A DNA stretch of 64,000 bases from Flavihumibacter fluminis (GCF_021491375.1 NZ_JAKEVY010000002.1:1-64000), one strand, 5' to 3'; numbered from the stretch's first letter, positions 8,045 through 17,853 are shown. Numbers and translations: made by a program. The notes: generated from the letters alone by a model not told the origin.

Positions 8045-8178
8045 AGATTGTTTTTTACGAACAAATTAAGGAGAAATCGCATACGAATTGTGACGAGCTT
8101 TGAATATTTTATAACGCATTTCAACGAAGGCGTTTGGTTACAATTGAATATTTTTAGCACTTTTTAGAAAGAACCAAC

Positions 8179-10458
8179 ATGAAACAACTGAAATGGTATT
8201 TTGCCCTTTCGATGTGCCTGTTTGCATCGATTGCCACTGCCCAGCCCCTTCAACCTGTAGAGTATGTGAACCCGTTGATGGGCACCCAATCGCTGTTTAG
8301 CCTCTCCAATGGGAATACCTATCCCGCTATCTCACGCCCCTGGGGCATGAATTTCTGGACCCCTCAAACCGGGAAAATGGGCGATGGATGGGCCTATGTG
8401 TACACCGCTGATAAAATTCGTGGCTTCAAACAAACCCATCAGCCTTCTCCCTGGATGAACGACTATGGTCAGTTTGCCATCATGCCGGTTACCGGATCAC
8501 TGGTCTTTGATCAGAATAAAAGAGCCAGCTGGTTCTCGCATAAAGCAGAAACCGTATCTCCTGATTATTACAGCGTTTACCTGGCTGATTATGATGTGAC
8601 GACCGAAATCACTGCCACCGAAAGAGCTGCACAGTTTCGGTTCACGTTTCCCAAATCAGATAGCTCTTTCCTCGTGATTGATGCGTTTGATAAAGGCTCC
8701 TACGTGAAAATTCTCCCCAACGAAAAAAGAATCATCGGTTATACAACCAAAAATAGCGGGGGAGTGCCCGCTAATTTCAAGAACTACTTTGTACTCGAGT
8801 TCGATCAACCCTTCACGTTAGCTTATACCTGGCACGATTCGGTACTGGTGAAAAATCAGTTGGAGATGAAAGCCGATCATGCCGGCGCAGTGGTTGGTTT
8901 TAAAACCTTAAAGGGACAAAAAATCAATCTGAAAGTAGCGTCTTCTTTCATCAGTGAGGAGCAGGCCCTGCTCAACCTGCAGCGTGAAGTTGGAAAGGAA
9001 TCCTTTGATCAAACGCGCCAGGCATCCCGCAAAATCTGGAATGAAACACTTGGTAAAGTGAAAGTTGAAGGTGGTACCGATGAACAACTGCGCACCTTTT
9101 ATTCCTGCCTCTATCGCACGGTTTGTTTCCCGCAGAAACATTATGAATACGATGCGAACAATAAGATCGTGCATTATAGTCCGTATAATGGAGAAGTGTT
9201 GCCCGGCTACATGTATGCCGGTACTGGTTTCTGGGATACGTTCCGCGCACTCTATCCCTTGCTGAATTTGCTCTATCCTTCTATCAATAAGGAAATGCAG
9301 GAGGGACTCATCAACGATTTCAAAGAAGGTGGTTTCCTGCCTGAGTGGAGCAGTCCGGGTTTCAGAAATGTAATGGTGGGCAATAACTCTGCTTCTGTTG
9401 TTTCCGATGCCTACATGAAAGGACTTCGCGGATACGATATCAATAAATTGTACGAAGCACTTTTGCATGGTGCGAATAATGAAGGTCCGTTGGATGCAGT
9501 GGGCAGAAAGGGAGTAAGCTATTACAATGAACTCGGTTATGTTCCCTATGATGTAAAGATCAATGAGAATGCAGCCCGCACGCTGGAATATGCTTACGAT
9601 GATTTTACTATCTGGCAACTGGCAAAAGCATTGAACCGTCCGAAAGAAGAAATCGCCTTGTATGAAAAGCGTATGCTGAATTATCGCAATCTTTTTGATC
9701 CTGAAACCAAACTGATGCGCGGTAAAAACAAGGATGGCAAATTCCAGGCGCCATTCAATCCCTTAAAATGGGGCGATGCGTTCACTGAAGGAAATAGCTG
9801 GCATTATAGCTGGAGTGTGTTTCATGATATACAGGGACTCATCAACCTCATGGGAGGCGCCAATACCTTTGTCAACATGCTCGACTCCGTATTTGTGATG
9901 CCACCCCTGTTTGATGACAGCTATTATGGATTTCCGATTCATGAAATCCGCGAAATGCAGATAATGAATATGGGACAGTATGCACATGGCAACCAGCCCA
10001 TCCAGCACATGCCTTATCTCTACAATTATGCCGGTCAGCCCTGGAAAACACAGTATTGGGTGCGCGAAGTAATGAACCGCATGTACAAACCAACTCCGGA
10101 TGGTTATTGCGGTGATGAAGACAATGGTCAGACTTCCGCCTGGTATGTTTTCTCCGCGATGGGATTTTATCCTGTTTGTCCGGGTACCGATCAGTATGTG
10201 TTGGGAACTCCCTTATTTAAAAAGATGACCCTCCAATTGGAAAATGGAAAGCAGTTAACGATACAGGCTCCTGCCAATTCCGCTTCCAACAAATATGTTC
10301 GCGAAATCAAATGGAATGGAATCATCAATCCAAATACCTACCTGAAACACGGAGACCTGATGAAAGGTGGATCACTGCAGTTCAGCATGCAGGCAACTCC
10401 GGATAAAAAAAGAGGAACAGATAAAAAGACCTTCCCTTATTCTTATTCTTCAAACTAA
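8179..10458 (+). CDS. GH92 alpha-mannosidase
   Basis: A 759-residue exported enzyme (signal peptide to about IATAQ, residue 22) of glycoside hydrolase family 92, calcium-dependent exo-alpha-mannosidases used by Bacteroidota on N-glycans and yeast mannan. Family landmarks: the N-terminal VNPLMGT block with NGNTYPAISRPWGM, the GTGFWDTFRALYPL segment, and the C-terminal catalytic GDEDNGQTSAWYVFSAMGFYP block. Length is typical. The GH125 gene starts six bases after its stop, so the two form an operon. No SusC/D pair lies alongside, so this is not a full utilisation locus within the window. Confidence 0.93.
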   Translation: MKQLKWYFALSMCLFASIATAQPLQPVEYVNPLMGTQSLFSLSNGNTYPAISRPWGMNFWTPQTGKMGDGWAYVYTADKIRGFKQTHQPSPWMNDYGQFAIMPVTGSLVFDQNKRASWFSHKAETVSPDYYSVYLADYDVTTEITATERAAQFRFTFPKSDSSFLVIDAFDKGSYVKILPNEKRIIGYTTKNSGGVPANFKNYFVLEFDQPFTLAYTWHDSVLVKNQLEMKADHAGAVVGFKTLKGQKINLKVASSFISEEQALLNLQREVGKESFDQTRQASRKIWNETLGKVKVEGGTDEQLRTFYSCLYRTVCFPQKHYEYDANNKIVHYSPYNGEVLPGYMYAGTGFWDTFRALYPLLNLLYPSINKEMQEGLINDFKEGGFLPEWSSPGFRNVMVGNNSASVVSDAYMKGLRGYDINKLYEALLHGANNEGPLDAVGRKGVSYYNELGYVPYDVKINENAARTLEYAYDDFTIWQLAKALNRPKEEIALYEKRMLNYRNLFDPETKLMRGKNKDGKFQAPFNPLKWGDAFTEGNSWHYSWSVFHDIQGLINLMGGANTFVNMLDSVFVMPPLFDDSYYGFPIHEIREMQIMNMGQYAHGNQPIQHMPYLYNYAGQPWKTQYWVREVMNRMYKPTPDGYCGDEDNGQTSAWYVFSAMGFYPVCPGTDQYVLGTPLFKKMTLQLENGKQLTIQAPANSASNKYVREIKWNGIINPNTYLKHGDLMKGGSLQFSMQATPDKKRGTDKKTFPYSYSSN

Positions 10459-10463
10459 CAAAC

Positions 10464-11897
10464 ATGGCAAGCAGAAGAAAATTTATACAACAGAGTGCGG
10501 TAGCAGCAGCAGGATGGGCCCTCTTGCCCTCCACCTCCTGGGCGATTGGCAGCAATGGGTTTGAAAGCAAACGGCCACCCCTGGCCGAACGTAAGTTTAG
10601 CAGCGAGGCAGTAGAAGCAACGATCCAGCGCGTGAAGAAGCAAATAGCAGATCCGGAACTGGCCTGGTTATTTGAAAACTGTTTCCCTAATACGTTGGAC
10701 ACTACCGTTGAGTTGGAAATCATAAATGGCAAACCTGATACTTATGTGATCACCGGTGATATTGATGCCATGTGGCTGCGCGATAGCACTGCGCAGGTGT
10801 GGCCTTATCTGCCTTTAATCAAAGAAGATAAAAAACTGCAGACCCTGATCGCAGGTGTGATCAACCGACAGAAACATTGCATTCAACTTGATCCGTATGC
10901 GAATGCTTTTTATAAGGATGTAACCAAGGAGAGTGAGTGGAAATCTGATATCACAGCCATGAAACCGGGTATTCATGAACGTAAGTGGGAGATCGACAGC
11001 CTTTGTTATCCCATCCGGCTAGCTTATCATTATTGGAAACTTTCAGGTGATACTTCCGTGCTGGATGCGGAATGGGTGAATATTATTCGCCTCACTGTGA
11101 AAACGTTTAAAGAGCAGCAGCGTAAAAATGGGGATGGCCCGTATACCTTCCAGCGTACTACTTCCTGGGCTACGGATGGGGTGCCACTCAGCGGTTATGG
11201 ATACCCGGTAAAACCAGTCGGACTGATCTGCTCTACGTTTCGTCCCAGTGATGATGCTACTTTATTTCAGTTCCTGATCCCTTCCAATTTCTTTGCAGTG
11301 ATCAGTTTGAAGCAGGCGGCTGAGATCCTGAACACCTTAAAGCTGAATGCAGCGCTGGCAGCAGAATGCACGGCGCTTGCTGCTGAAGTAGAGAAAGCCT
11401 TACAGCAATATGCGGTGGTGAGTCACGCGAAATTTGGAAAAGTTTATGCATTTGAAGTGAATGGATATGGAAGTTTTCATTTGATGGATGATGCCAATGT
11501 GCCGAGTCTCTTATCGCTTCCTTACCTGGGTGCAGTGAAGTCGGGTGATCCGGTGTATGCAGCTACCCGCAGGTATATCTTATCAACCGAGAATCCCTTC
11601 TTCTTCAAAGGCAAGGCGGCAGAAGGAATTGGCGGTCCGCATGGTGGGAATTATACCATATGGCCGATGAGTATCATCATGCGCGGAATCACTTCCAATG
11701 ATCCGGCTGAAGTGAAAAAATGTCTGCAGATGTTGAAAGCTACGCATGCGGATACCGGTTTTATGCATGAAGCTTTCCATAAAGATGATCCCACCAAATT
11801 CACACGTAGGTGGTTTGCCTGGGCGAATACCTTATTTGGAGAACTGGTATTGCATACGCATAAAAAATATCCGGCTATTCTGGCTGCTAAACTCTAA
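10464..11897 (+). CDS. GH125 exo-alpha-1,6-mannosidase
   Basis: A 477-residue GH125 (formerly DUF1237) enzyme. The N-terminus MASRRKFIQQSAVAAAGWALL is a Tat-type signal, so it is probably exported folded. Motifs: TGDIDAMWLRDSTAQVWPY (about 97-115), EIDSLCYPIRLAYHYW, and GGPHGGNYTIWPMSII near residue 392. Known members remove non-reducing alpha-1,6-mannose. Coupled to the GH92 gene by a five-base gap, it should finish trimming high-mannose substrates. The 3' end nearly touches convergent trmD. Confidence 0.92.
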   Translation: MASRRKFIQQSAVAAAGWALLPSTSWAIGSNGFESKRPPLAERKFSSEAVEATIQRVKKQIADPELAWLFENCFPNTLDTTVELEIINGKPDTYVITGDIDAMWLRDSTAQVWPYLPLIKEDKKLQTLIAGVINRQKHCIQLDPYANAFYKDVTKESEWKSDITAMKPGIHERKWEIDSLCYPIRLAYHYWKLSGDTSVLDAEWVNIIRLTVKTFKEQQRKNGDGPYTFQRTTSWATDGVPLSGYGYPVKPVGLICSTFRPSDDATLFQFLIPSNFFAVISLKQAAEILNTLKLNAALAAECTALAAEVEKALQQYAVVSHAKFGKVYAFEVNGYGSFHLMDDANVPSLLSLPYLGAVKSGDPVYAATRRYILSTENPFFFKGKAAEGIGGPHGGNYTIWPMSIIMRGITSNDPAEVKKCLQMLKATHADTGFMHEAFHKDDPTKFTRRWFAWANTLFGELVLHTHKKYPAILAAKL

Positions 11898-11898
11898 C

Positions 11899-12576
11899 TC
11901 AGCTGTCCAGCAAATCGGGCCTTTTTTGTTCGGTTCGTTGGACAGCCTGTTCATACCTCCATTCATCTACTTTTTTCAGATCACCGCTGAGCAGGATTTC
12001 GGGCACTTTCCAGCCCCTGAAATCTGCGGGTCTTGTATATACAGGAGAGGCCAGCAGGTTATCCTGGAAGGAATCTGTGAGGGCGGAGGTTTCATCGTTC
12101 AGCACCCCGGGAAGCAATCTTCCAACAGCATCTACCACTACTGCTGCTGCAAGCTCTCCACCACTGAGTACATAATCGCCGATGGAAATTTCCATGGTTA
12201 CAAAATGATCCCGGATACGCTGGTCGATACCTTTATAATGTCCGCATATGATTATTAGGTTGCCCATCAGGGAAAGGCGATTGGCGATTTTTTGAGAAAA
12301 TCGTTCACCATCCGGGGTCATGTAGATTACCTGTTCATAGGGGCGTTCGGCTTTTAATTGTTCAATTGCTTTGGCCAGGGGCTCGCACATCATCACCATT
12401 CCGGCTCCTCCACCGTATTGATAATCATCCACTTGTCCGTATTCATTCACTGCCCACTGGCGCAGGTGATGCACTTTCACTTCCAGGATGCCCTTGGTTT
12501 GGGCCCTTTTCATGATAGAGTGATTCAACGGACTTTCCAGCAATTCCGGCACTACCGATATGATGTCAATTCGCAT
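11899..12576 (-). CDS. trmD: tRNA (guanine-37-N1)-methyltransferase
   Basis: A 225-residue SPOUT methyltransferase: [12 protein letters not shown] start, the [10 protein letters not shown] loop, [23 protein letters not shown] (trefoil-knot cofactor site) and [20 protein letters not shown]. It methylates G37 of tRNAs reading CNN codons and prevents frameshifting. In many bacteria trmD follows rpsP-rimM; here those genes are about 36 kb away on the other strand. Start ATG 12576 is preceded at four bases by a TATCTTTG promoter element, so the mRNA may be leaderless. Confidence 0.96.
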   Translation of the reverse strand: MRIDIISVVPELLESPLNHSIMKRAQTKGILEVKVHHLRQWAVNEYGQVDDYQYGGGAGMVMMCEPLAKAIEQLKAERPYEQVIYMTPDGERFSQKIANRLSLMGNLIIICGHYKGIDQRIRDHFVTMEISIGDYVLSGGELAAAVVVDAVGRLLPGVLNDETSALTDSFQDNLLASPVYTRPADFRGWKVPEILLSGDLKKVDEWRYEQAVQRTEQKRPDLLDS

Positions 12577-12580
12577 TTGG

Positions 12581-12588
12581 CAAAGATA
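12581..12588 (-). promoter_or_regulatory. TAnnTTTG -7 element of trmD
   Basis: On the minus strand TATCTTTG is followed by CCAA and then the trmD ATG. This matches the Bacteroidota -7 consensus exactly and puts the expected start of transcription at or next to the start codon. Confidence 0.6.
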
Positions 12589-12638
12589 TTGGTTACATTT
12601 ATCAACTTTGCGGCAACGAAGCTGAGGGACCCAAGATT

Positions 12639-13571
12639 ATGCATCGAATACTATTCATTTTATTGTTGGTGGCATGCGGACTGGCTTGTAACAGAGCAGA
12701 TGATCCGCTGCCCAAAATCAGGCTCACTTACAGTGATTCCTTGTATTTCAAAGTGCCCGGTACGGCACTGTCCACCGATCCTGTTACCAGGCCTGCGGAA
12801 GCCGGCTATTTTAAAGCCATTCCATTGGGATTGGATATCGACAGTTTAACCGGTCGTATTAATATCACTGAAAGTGAAGGTGGTATCCGTTATAAAATAT
12901 TCTATATCAGCGACGACCAGGAAACCGTGCTTGATAGCGCCAAACTGGTAGTTTCGGGTATTGATTACCGGGATAGTATTTACAATCTGTCTACAGCCGG
13001 CCTCTTATTTGCAACGCCTATTTACAATGCAGACCCTACGGCTGTTTTGCCTTGTGCGGATGATGACGATGACGATGATGATGATCCAACCAACCCGGAT
13101 GATGACGATAACGATTGTGAGTTTGATGAAAAAGATACCGATGATGATGGTGATGATGATCTGCCCGGGGTTAATGGAGATGGCTGCAAGGTAGATGTGG
13201 ACAATGGTGTGATCGACCTGGCAGGCAGTTTTGCTGATGGGTTCCTGGGTAACAACCCAACCAATGGAACCACCCGCGATTTTGAATTCTTCTATCGTAT
13301 AACGGATGCCAGTAACCGAAACCTGCAGGCTATCACCGTACGCTTTTATTATTACAATACAGCTGCTGATATCCCTGCCAGTCTGAGATCTGAACTGGGT
13401 AACAGAGATGCTCAGGCGCGGGATGTACTGATGCGCAATCGGGATCGCTTTATTCAGGCTTCCCTGATGGCCACTACCGGATTTAATAGGAGTGAAGACC
13501 TGATGCGCCTGGCCCGCGATATTACGAGTCGCCCTAAAAGACCCCCAATCATTATACTGGTAGGCCGGTAA
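12639..13571 (+). CDS. Asp-rich exported lipoprotein
   Basis: A 310-residue protein with a lipoprotein-type signal (hydrophobic stretch then GLAC near residue 17). The middle (about 138-180) is an acidic tract: nine consecutive Asp, PDDDDNDCEFDEKDTDDDGDDD and NGDGC, resembling calcium-binding thrombospondin-3-like or EF-hand-like acidic repeats. The flanking parts are beta-rich. The last residues are basic (RPKRPP). I do not recognise a family. It lies 37 bases upstream of the TPR-CHAT gene in the same direction and may be its partner; that is inference from position. Confidence 0.75.
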   Translation: MHRILFILLLVACGLACNRADDPLPKIRLTYSDSLYFKVPGTALSTDPVTRPAEAGYFKAIPLGLDIDSLTGRINITESEGGIRYKIFYISDDQETVLDSAKLVVSGIDYRDSIYNLSTAGLLFATPIYNADPTAVLPCADDDDDDDDDPTNPDDDDNDCEFDEKDTDDDGDDDLPGVNGDGCKVDVDNGVIDLAGSFADGFLGNNPTNGTTRDFEFFYRITDASNRNLQAITVRFYYYNTAADIPASLRSELGNRDAQARDVLMRNRDRFIQASLMATTGFNRSEDLMRLARDITSRPKRPPIIILVGR

Positions 13572-13585
13572 GCCGGGAGATTTTG

Positions 13586-13593
13586 TAGTTTCG
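13586..13593 (+). promoter_or_regulatory. possible -7 element before the CHAT gene
   Basis: TAGTTTCG, one mismatch from TAnnTTTG, 15 bases before the ATG at 13609, with TTTTG just upstream. It could give the CHAT gene its own promoter in addition to read-through from the lipoprotein gene. Confidence 0.3.
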
Positions 13594-13608
13594 GGACTCC
13601 GAAGAAAC

Positions 13609-16365
13609 ATGTCAAGACGTTTCCAGTTATTTGGAGTCCTGTTGTTGTTGCTGCTGATCTGGAAGGGATTTTCCCAGTCGAATCTGCAGGCAGATGAGCC
13701 TGCGTACTGGTATAAGGAGGCTGAAAAAAACTATGCAGCCGAAAATCCTACCCGTACTACTGATAGTATCGCATTGGCTGCCTACGAAAAGGCGATTCAG
13801 TTGTTCCTGCCAACTGCACCACGCGATGCAAAAACCGGTGATGCCATCATCAAGCGAGGCAATATCTTCCAGGGGCAGCGTGAATATGCCAATGCACAGA
13901 AAGAGTATCATCGGGCAATGGACTGGTTCCGCAGTTATGGTGCTGATAGCCTGTTGTTTTACCAGGCCAGTTTACACCTGGGTTCCAATTTTTACTATAC
14001 CTATACGATTGATAGTGCCCGTTATTACCTGGAGCAGGCAGCACGATTGGCGTTGAATCATGCTGATTACCCCGACCAGGATGTACTCTATAATTCCCTG
14101 GGTGCGCTGTATTTTCAAAGTTCCAATTTCCTGCAGGCAGCTAATTATTTTGAAAAAGCCAGGATGCTGCTGGATCCGGCTGCTCCTGAATACCGGGAGA
14201 CCTTTCATGGGTTCTCCAATAATATCGCCTTCTGTGAGTCGGCATTGGGAAATTATGAAGAAGCACTTTCGATTTACCGGCCCCTGTTGAAAGATGCCTA
14301 TCTTAAAAACCGGGTTATTCAAAATATCGGGCATCTCTATTATGAGAAGAATGAACCGGATAGCGCACTTAGGTATTTTCAACAGGTGGTTCCCAATGCC
14401 ACCAATGCCACGGTTCGGATGTACCAGGAGATGGCAAGAATTTACCTGGACAAGAACCAACCTGATCAGAGTCGGGGTTTACTTGATAAAGCGGATAGCC
14501 TAAACCGTTTGCTGGGTGAAAGTCCCAGGGAGAAAGCAGTTAACCTGCTGCTCAGAAGCCGGCTTTTGGTAAGCAGGCAAAATTACCCGGAGGCACTGCA
14601 GTACCTCGAAAAAGCAGCCGCCGGAATCAATGAAGACCTGGCTCCGCTTGTTTTGTTTGAGATCCAGGAACAAAAAAGCGGGATTTACCTGGTGCGGCAT
14701 AAGCAGACAAAAACGACAGAAGACCTGAAAGCCGGTGCTCTTGCTTTACTGAAAGCCATTCGCCTAGCTTCCTATATCCGCAGCAACTACGATAATGATG
14801 AGGCGAAATTATTTTTTAACCGAAGCAGGGAAGCGATTTACTGGAAAGCAGCTGAAGCTGTGTACAACTGGTATGCACAAACGAAAGAGCAGGAAGCGCT
14901 GGAATCTTTTTTCGAACTGGAAGAAGCATACAAAGGTTCTGTTTTGAATGACCAGTTGCGCCAGGCGAGGGAACGTACTGCTATCAATCCGGCGCAATCG
15001 CCTCTGCTTGCCAGGGAATTTGAATTGAGGCAAACCCTGGCATATTATTCCTCGCTGCTCAATACCTTGACGGAGCCGGATGAAAAGCAGCGGATTGAGC
15101 AAGAGCTGATTTCTACCAAAGTTGCATTATCCCGTGTGCAGCAGGAGTTGAATGCAGGTTTCAATGAAAGGAGCCTGGAGGATTCGGTATATAGTCTTTC
15201 TGTTTTTCAAAAGCGATTAGCAGGCAAGCAGGCTGTGCTGAGTTTTCTGCAGACGGATGCTGCTTTATTCCGCTTTTTGATAAGACCTGGCACTATACAA
15301 TTGGATCGGGTACCGGTAACAGTAGGGCTAAGAGAGAAAGTACAACATTTCATCAGTTCCCTGCATAGCCAGCAGGAAGGAGTGCGTTACCAGGGAAACC
15401 AGGATGGTTATTATTTATACCAGGTATTAATGCAGCCACTGGAAGGAGAGCTGAAAAAACTGGAATCCTGTACTATCCTAGCGGATGGCTTTCTGCACCT
15501 GGTTCCATTTGAAGCCTTGCCGGTAACGGAGGCGACTAACCACTATTTGTTGCAGGACCTTACCATCAGTTATCATCTTTCCTTTGACCAGGTATATCAA
15601 CAGCGTAAACCTGCAATAGCGAATGGGAAGGATAGTTCCTGGATGAGTTTTGCGCCCTACGCGGAGGAGGATCCCTTAATCAGAAAAACCGGGTTGGCGG
15701 TGCTGCCTTTTTCTGCCAGTGAAACGGGAAAGTCGGACAGTGAATTGACAATTGTAAAATCGGAAGCTACCAAAGCAGCTTTTCTGAACTTGGGAGGCAG
15801 TAAAAAGATACTGCATATTGCGAGTCATGCTGCAGCCAACAGGGAAGGCAATGGAGATTCCTGGATCAAGTTTTATCCGGAGCAACCGGATTCAGTTTTA
15901 GGGTACACCCTGTTTCTGCCTGAGATCTATCCGTTACCACTCAAAAATACAGAGCTGGTCATCCTGAGTGCCTGTGAATCGGCCAGCGGCATTGCTGCTT
16001 CCGGTGAAGGATTGCTGAGTTTGTCGCGGGCCTTTTTATATGCTGGTTCCAATGGAGTAATTGCTTCTCTTTGGAAATCGGAGGACCTGGTAACGGCCTA
16101 CCTTATCCGAAAATTCAGGGAAGGCATCAGTGCCGGACTACCGGTAGAAAGGGCCCTGCAGGAAGCCAAATTGCAATTGTTATCCGATCCTGAAATACCG
16201 GTTCAGTTTAAACAACCCAATTATTGGGCGCACCTGGTTTATATTGGTAATTGTTCTCCTGCTAAATCAATGGCGACCTTTTTCTGGTGGCTGTTGGGAG
16301 GAGCAGGAGCAGTTGTGCTATTGGTTTATTTTTTACGCAAAAGAGCTTCCAGGTCTTCCAGCTGA
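13609..16365 (+). CDS. exported TPR-CHAT (caspase-like) protein with C-terminal anchor
   Basis: A 918-residue protein. Order: signal peptide (about 1-22), TPR-rich helical region (about 25-480, e.g. the QGQREYANAQKEYHRAM and SSNFLQAANYFEKAR repeats), a helical linker, CHAT domain (about 610-885), one membrane helix (about 893-912) and a basic tail RKRASRSSS. The clan CD dyad is intact: His740 in LHIASH and Cys789 in ILSACES, so the protein should be an active cysteine protease. The layout places TPR and protease in the periplasm, held by the C-terminal anchor. It converges on and overlaps by 40 bases the anti-sigma-like gene. CHAT proteases elsewhere (separase relatives, gRAMP-associated Csx29) are activated by a bound partner; here the TPRs would sense it. 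Substrate unknown. Confidence 0.88.
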   Translation: MSRRFQLFGVLLLLLLIWKGFSQSNLQADEPAYWYKEAEKNYAAENPTRTTDSIALAAYEKAIQLFLPTAPRDAKTGDAIIKRGNIFQGQREYANAQKEYHRAMDWFRSYGADSLLFYQASLHLGSNFYYTYTIDSARYYLEQAARLALNHADYPDQDVLYNSLGALYFQSSNFLQAANYFEKARMLLDPAAPEYRETFHGFSNNIAFCESALGNYEEALSIYRPLLKDAYLKNRVIQNIGHLYYEKNEPDSALRYFQQVVPNATNATVRMYQEMARIYLDKNQPDQSRGLLDKADSLNRLLGESPREKAVNLLLRSRLLVSRQNYPEALQYLEKAAAGINEDLAPLVLFEIQEQKSGIYLVRHKQTKTTEDLKAGALALLKAIRLASYIRSNYDNDEAKLFFNRSREAIYWKAAEAVYNWYAQTKEQEALESFFELEEAYKGSVLNDQLRQARERTAINPAQSPLLAREFELRQTLAYYSSLLNTLTEPDEKQRIEQELISTKVALSRVQQELNAGFNERSLEDSVYSLSVFQKRLAGKQAVLSFLQTDAALFRFLIRPGTIQLDRVPVTVGLREKVQHFISSLHSQQEGVRYQGNQDGYYLYQVLMQPLEGELKKLESCTILADGFLHLVPFEALPVTEATNHYLLQDLTISYHLSFDQVYQQRKPAIANGKDSSWMSFAPYAEEDPLIRKTGLAVLPFSASETGKSDSELTIVKSEATKAAFLNLGGSKKILHIASHAAANREGNGDSWIKFYPEQPDSVLGYTLFLPEIYPLPLKNTELVILSACESASGIAASGEGLLSLSRAFLYAGSNGVIASLWKSEDLVTAYLIRKFREGISAGLPVERALQEAKLQLLSDPEIPVQFKQPNYWAHLVYIGNCSPAKSMATFFWWLLGGAGAVVLLVYFLRKRASRSSS

Positions 16366-17084
16366 GCTGCCTGCACTTTTTCAAAATACAGGTGTTGCTG
16401 ATCCTGTTTGATGGCCCTGAACAATTCCAAAGCTTTGTCAGTAGCTCCTGCTTTCAGGTAGGCGAGTGCTCCGTAAAACTGGGCTTCATCGCGAAAAGCA
16501 GGTGATGCTGTATTATCCTGGATGCGTTGAAAGCTCAGAGAAGCAGCCGTCCATTTTTTCAGCTCCATATAACTGAGGCCTGCATAAAAATGAGCACTGT
16601 TATCAACTGGTTTGGTAGCTTCATAGGCAGTAACTAATTCCTGGTAAGCGCCTTTTTTGTAAAGTGCAGTCAGGTCATCAACACTTTCCTGTGACCGGAA
16701 AACCGGTGCCTGGTAAGGCTGATACATATCAGCATAGAGCTGGTCTGCATTCATCGTATTGCCGGACTGCCAGAAATAGATACCCACCGCCAGCAACAGG
16801 GAAGCTGCCATACCAATCCATTTGAGCCGGCCCATCCAAATCAGTTTCTTGTCGGCATGAATGGAGTTGTTTTCATTCAGGAACTGCTCGTGCAAGATTC
16901 CTACCTGCGCAAGGATAGGGGCCCTTTCAAGAAAGGACTGGGCAGCGCGGTGGAGCTGGATTTCCTTCTCCAGTTCCTGCTCATTTAATGCGGGTACCTG
17001 CTTTTGAAGCCAGTCGCGGGTAATGGTACCTGCAGTATACTCATCCAGCAAATGATCTATGTGTAAATCAGGATTCATGGGCAT
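16326..17084 (-). CDS. single-pass anti-sigma-like protein with periplasmic TPRs
   Basis: A 252-residue protein: a cytoplasmic helical domain (about 1-85) with an LLDEYTAGTI start like many anti-sigma factors, one membrane helix (about 88-105), then a periplasmic domain with TPR-like helices (DNSAHFYAGLSYMELKKW, DEAQFYGALAYLKAGATDKAL). It overlaps the sigma gene upstream by 17 bases, so the two are translationally coupled (a second ATG at 17078 is equally possible). Function as an anti-sigma factor is inferred from layout and coupling; no ZAS-type HxxxCxxC motif is present. It converges on the CHAT gene. Confidence 0.78.
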   Translation of the reverse strand: MPMNPDLHIDHLLDEYTAGTITRDWLQKQVPALNEQELEKEIQLHRAAQSFLERAPILAQVGILHEQFLNENNSIHADKKLIWMGRLKWIGMAASLLLAVGIYFWQSGNTMNADQLYADMYQPYQAPVFRSQESVDDLTALYKKGAYQELVTAYEATKPVDNSAHFYAGLSYMELKKWTAASLSFQRIQDNTASPAFRDEAQFYGALAYLKAGATDKALELFRAIKQDQQHLYFEKVQAAQLEDLEALLRKK

Positions 17085-17694
17085 CCAGGTTTTTGAGGTG
17101 TTGAATTATGGTTGGGTTTTTTGAGAGCATTTCTTTCAATGCTTTCATGCATTTGGATTTTTTATTTCGTAAAGCCTGCTCACTTGCAAAGGATACTTTA
17201 TCCAATAACTCGCGCATCGATAGTTTTTCATAATAGAAACCCATCAGGATGGCTTTACATACAGAACCGATTGAATTAAAGAGCTGTAGCCAGGTTTTCT
17301 GCATTTCCTTATTGAAGATCCTGGCTTCGGTTGACTCAATGGTAGGGGAAGCCTGGTGAAATACCTGCTGCCGCCTGTTCCTGCGTTCGCTGCTCCGGAT
17401 CTCCTCCAGCCAGAGGTTTTTGGCTATACCGAACAGGTAGGATTTGATACTGCTATCGCCCTTGAATTTACCTGCCCTTGCCGCCTCTATAAATACCAGG
17501 ATGGATTCCTGGAAAATATCTGCCGCTTCCTCCTGTGCTGCCCCCTTGGTTCTCAAAAAGGCGGTCAGCATTTCAAAATAGCTGTTATACAGTTCCTTCA
17601 CCGGCCGGTTGATATCTGCCTGCTGTAAGGCGATCACCAGTTCCATATCTGGTGTTCGCTGTTCATTTCCTCCCGATTTATACGCTATCTGCAT
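17068..17694 (-). CDS. ECF-type RNA polymerase sigma factor
   Basis: A 208-residue sigma-70 family protein. Region 2: AADIFQESILVFIEAARAGKFKGD and SIKSYLFGIAKNLWLEEIRSSERR (about 58-105). Region 4: CKAILMGFYYEKLSMRELLDKVSF... with an HTH in which SEQALRNKKSKCMKAL is the recognition part (about 145-190). It is probably held inactive by the membrane protein encoded downstream. Target promoters are unknown. Confidence 0.88.
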   Translation of the reverse strand: MQIAYKSGGNEQRTPDMELVIALQQADINRPVKELYNSYFEMLTAFLRTKGAAQEEAADIFQESILVFIEAARAGKFKGDSSIKSYLFGIAKNLWLEEIRSSERRNRRQQVFHQASPTIESTEARIFNKEMQKTWLQLFNSIGSVCKAILMGFYYEKLSMRELLDKVSFASEQALRNKKSKCMKALKEMLSKNPTIIQHLKNLDAHES

Positions 17695-17745
17695 CTTGAT
17701 CCTGCTTTTTAATCTAACAACATGCTTTTACAATGGTTGAAAGAA

Positions 17746-17766
17746 GAGGCTGACTGTGCCAGCCTC
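17746..17766 (-). terminator. possible terminator of the ABC exporter operon
   Basis: Stem GAGGCTG / CAGCCTC with a seven-base loop, lying between the ABC ATPase stop and the sigma gene. On the minus strand it is followed by a T/C-rich stretch rather than a clean T run, so it is a weak candidate. Confidence 0.35.
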
Positions 17767-17853
17767 CCGGGTTCTTTATAAGGATATAGGAGCGTGGACT
17801 GTTTTATATTGGTTGTTGCAGCCTTGGAAAATGTAACCGCTTTTGGAAAAAAA

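Noticed and set aside
13022-13610. Ser- or Ile/Val-rich ORFs opposite the Asp-rich lipoprotein
   Set aside because: Antisense shadows of the GAT/GAC-rich Asp tract.
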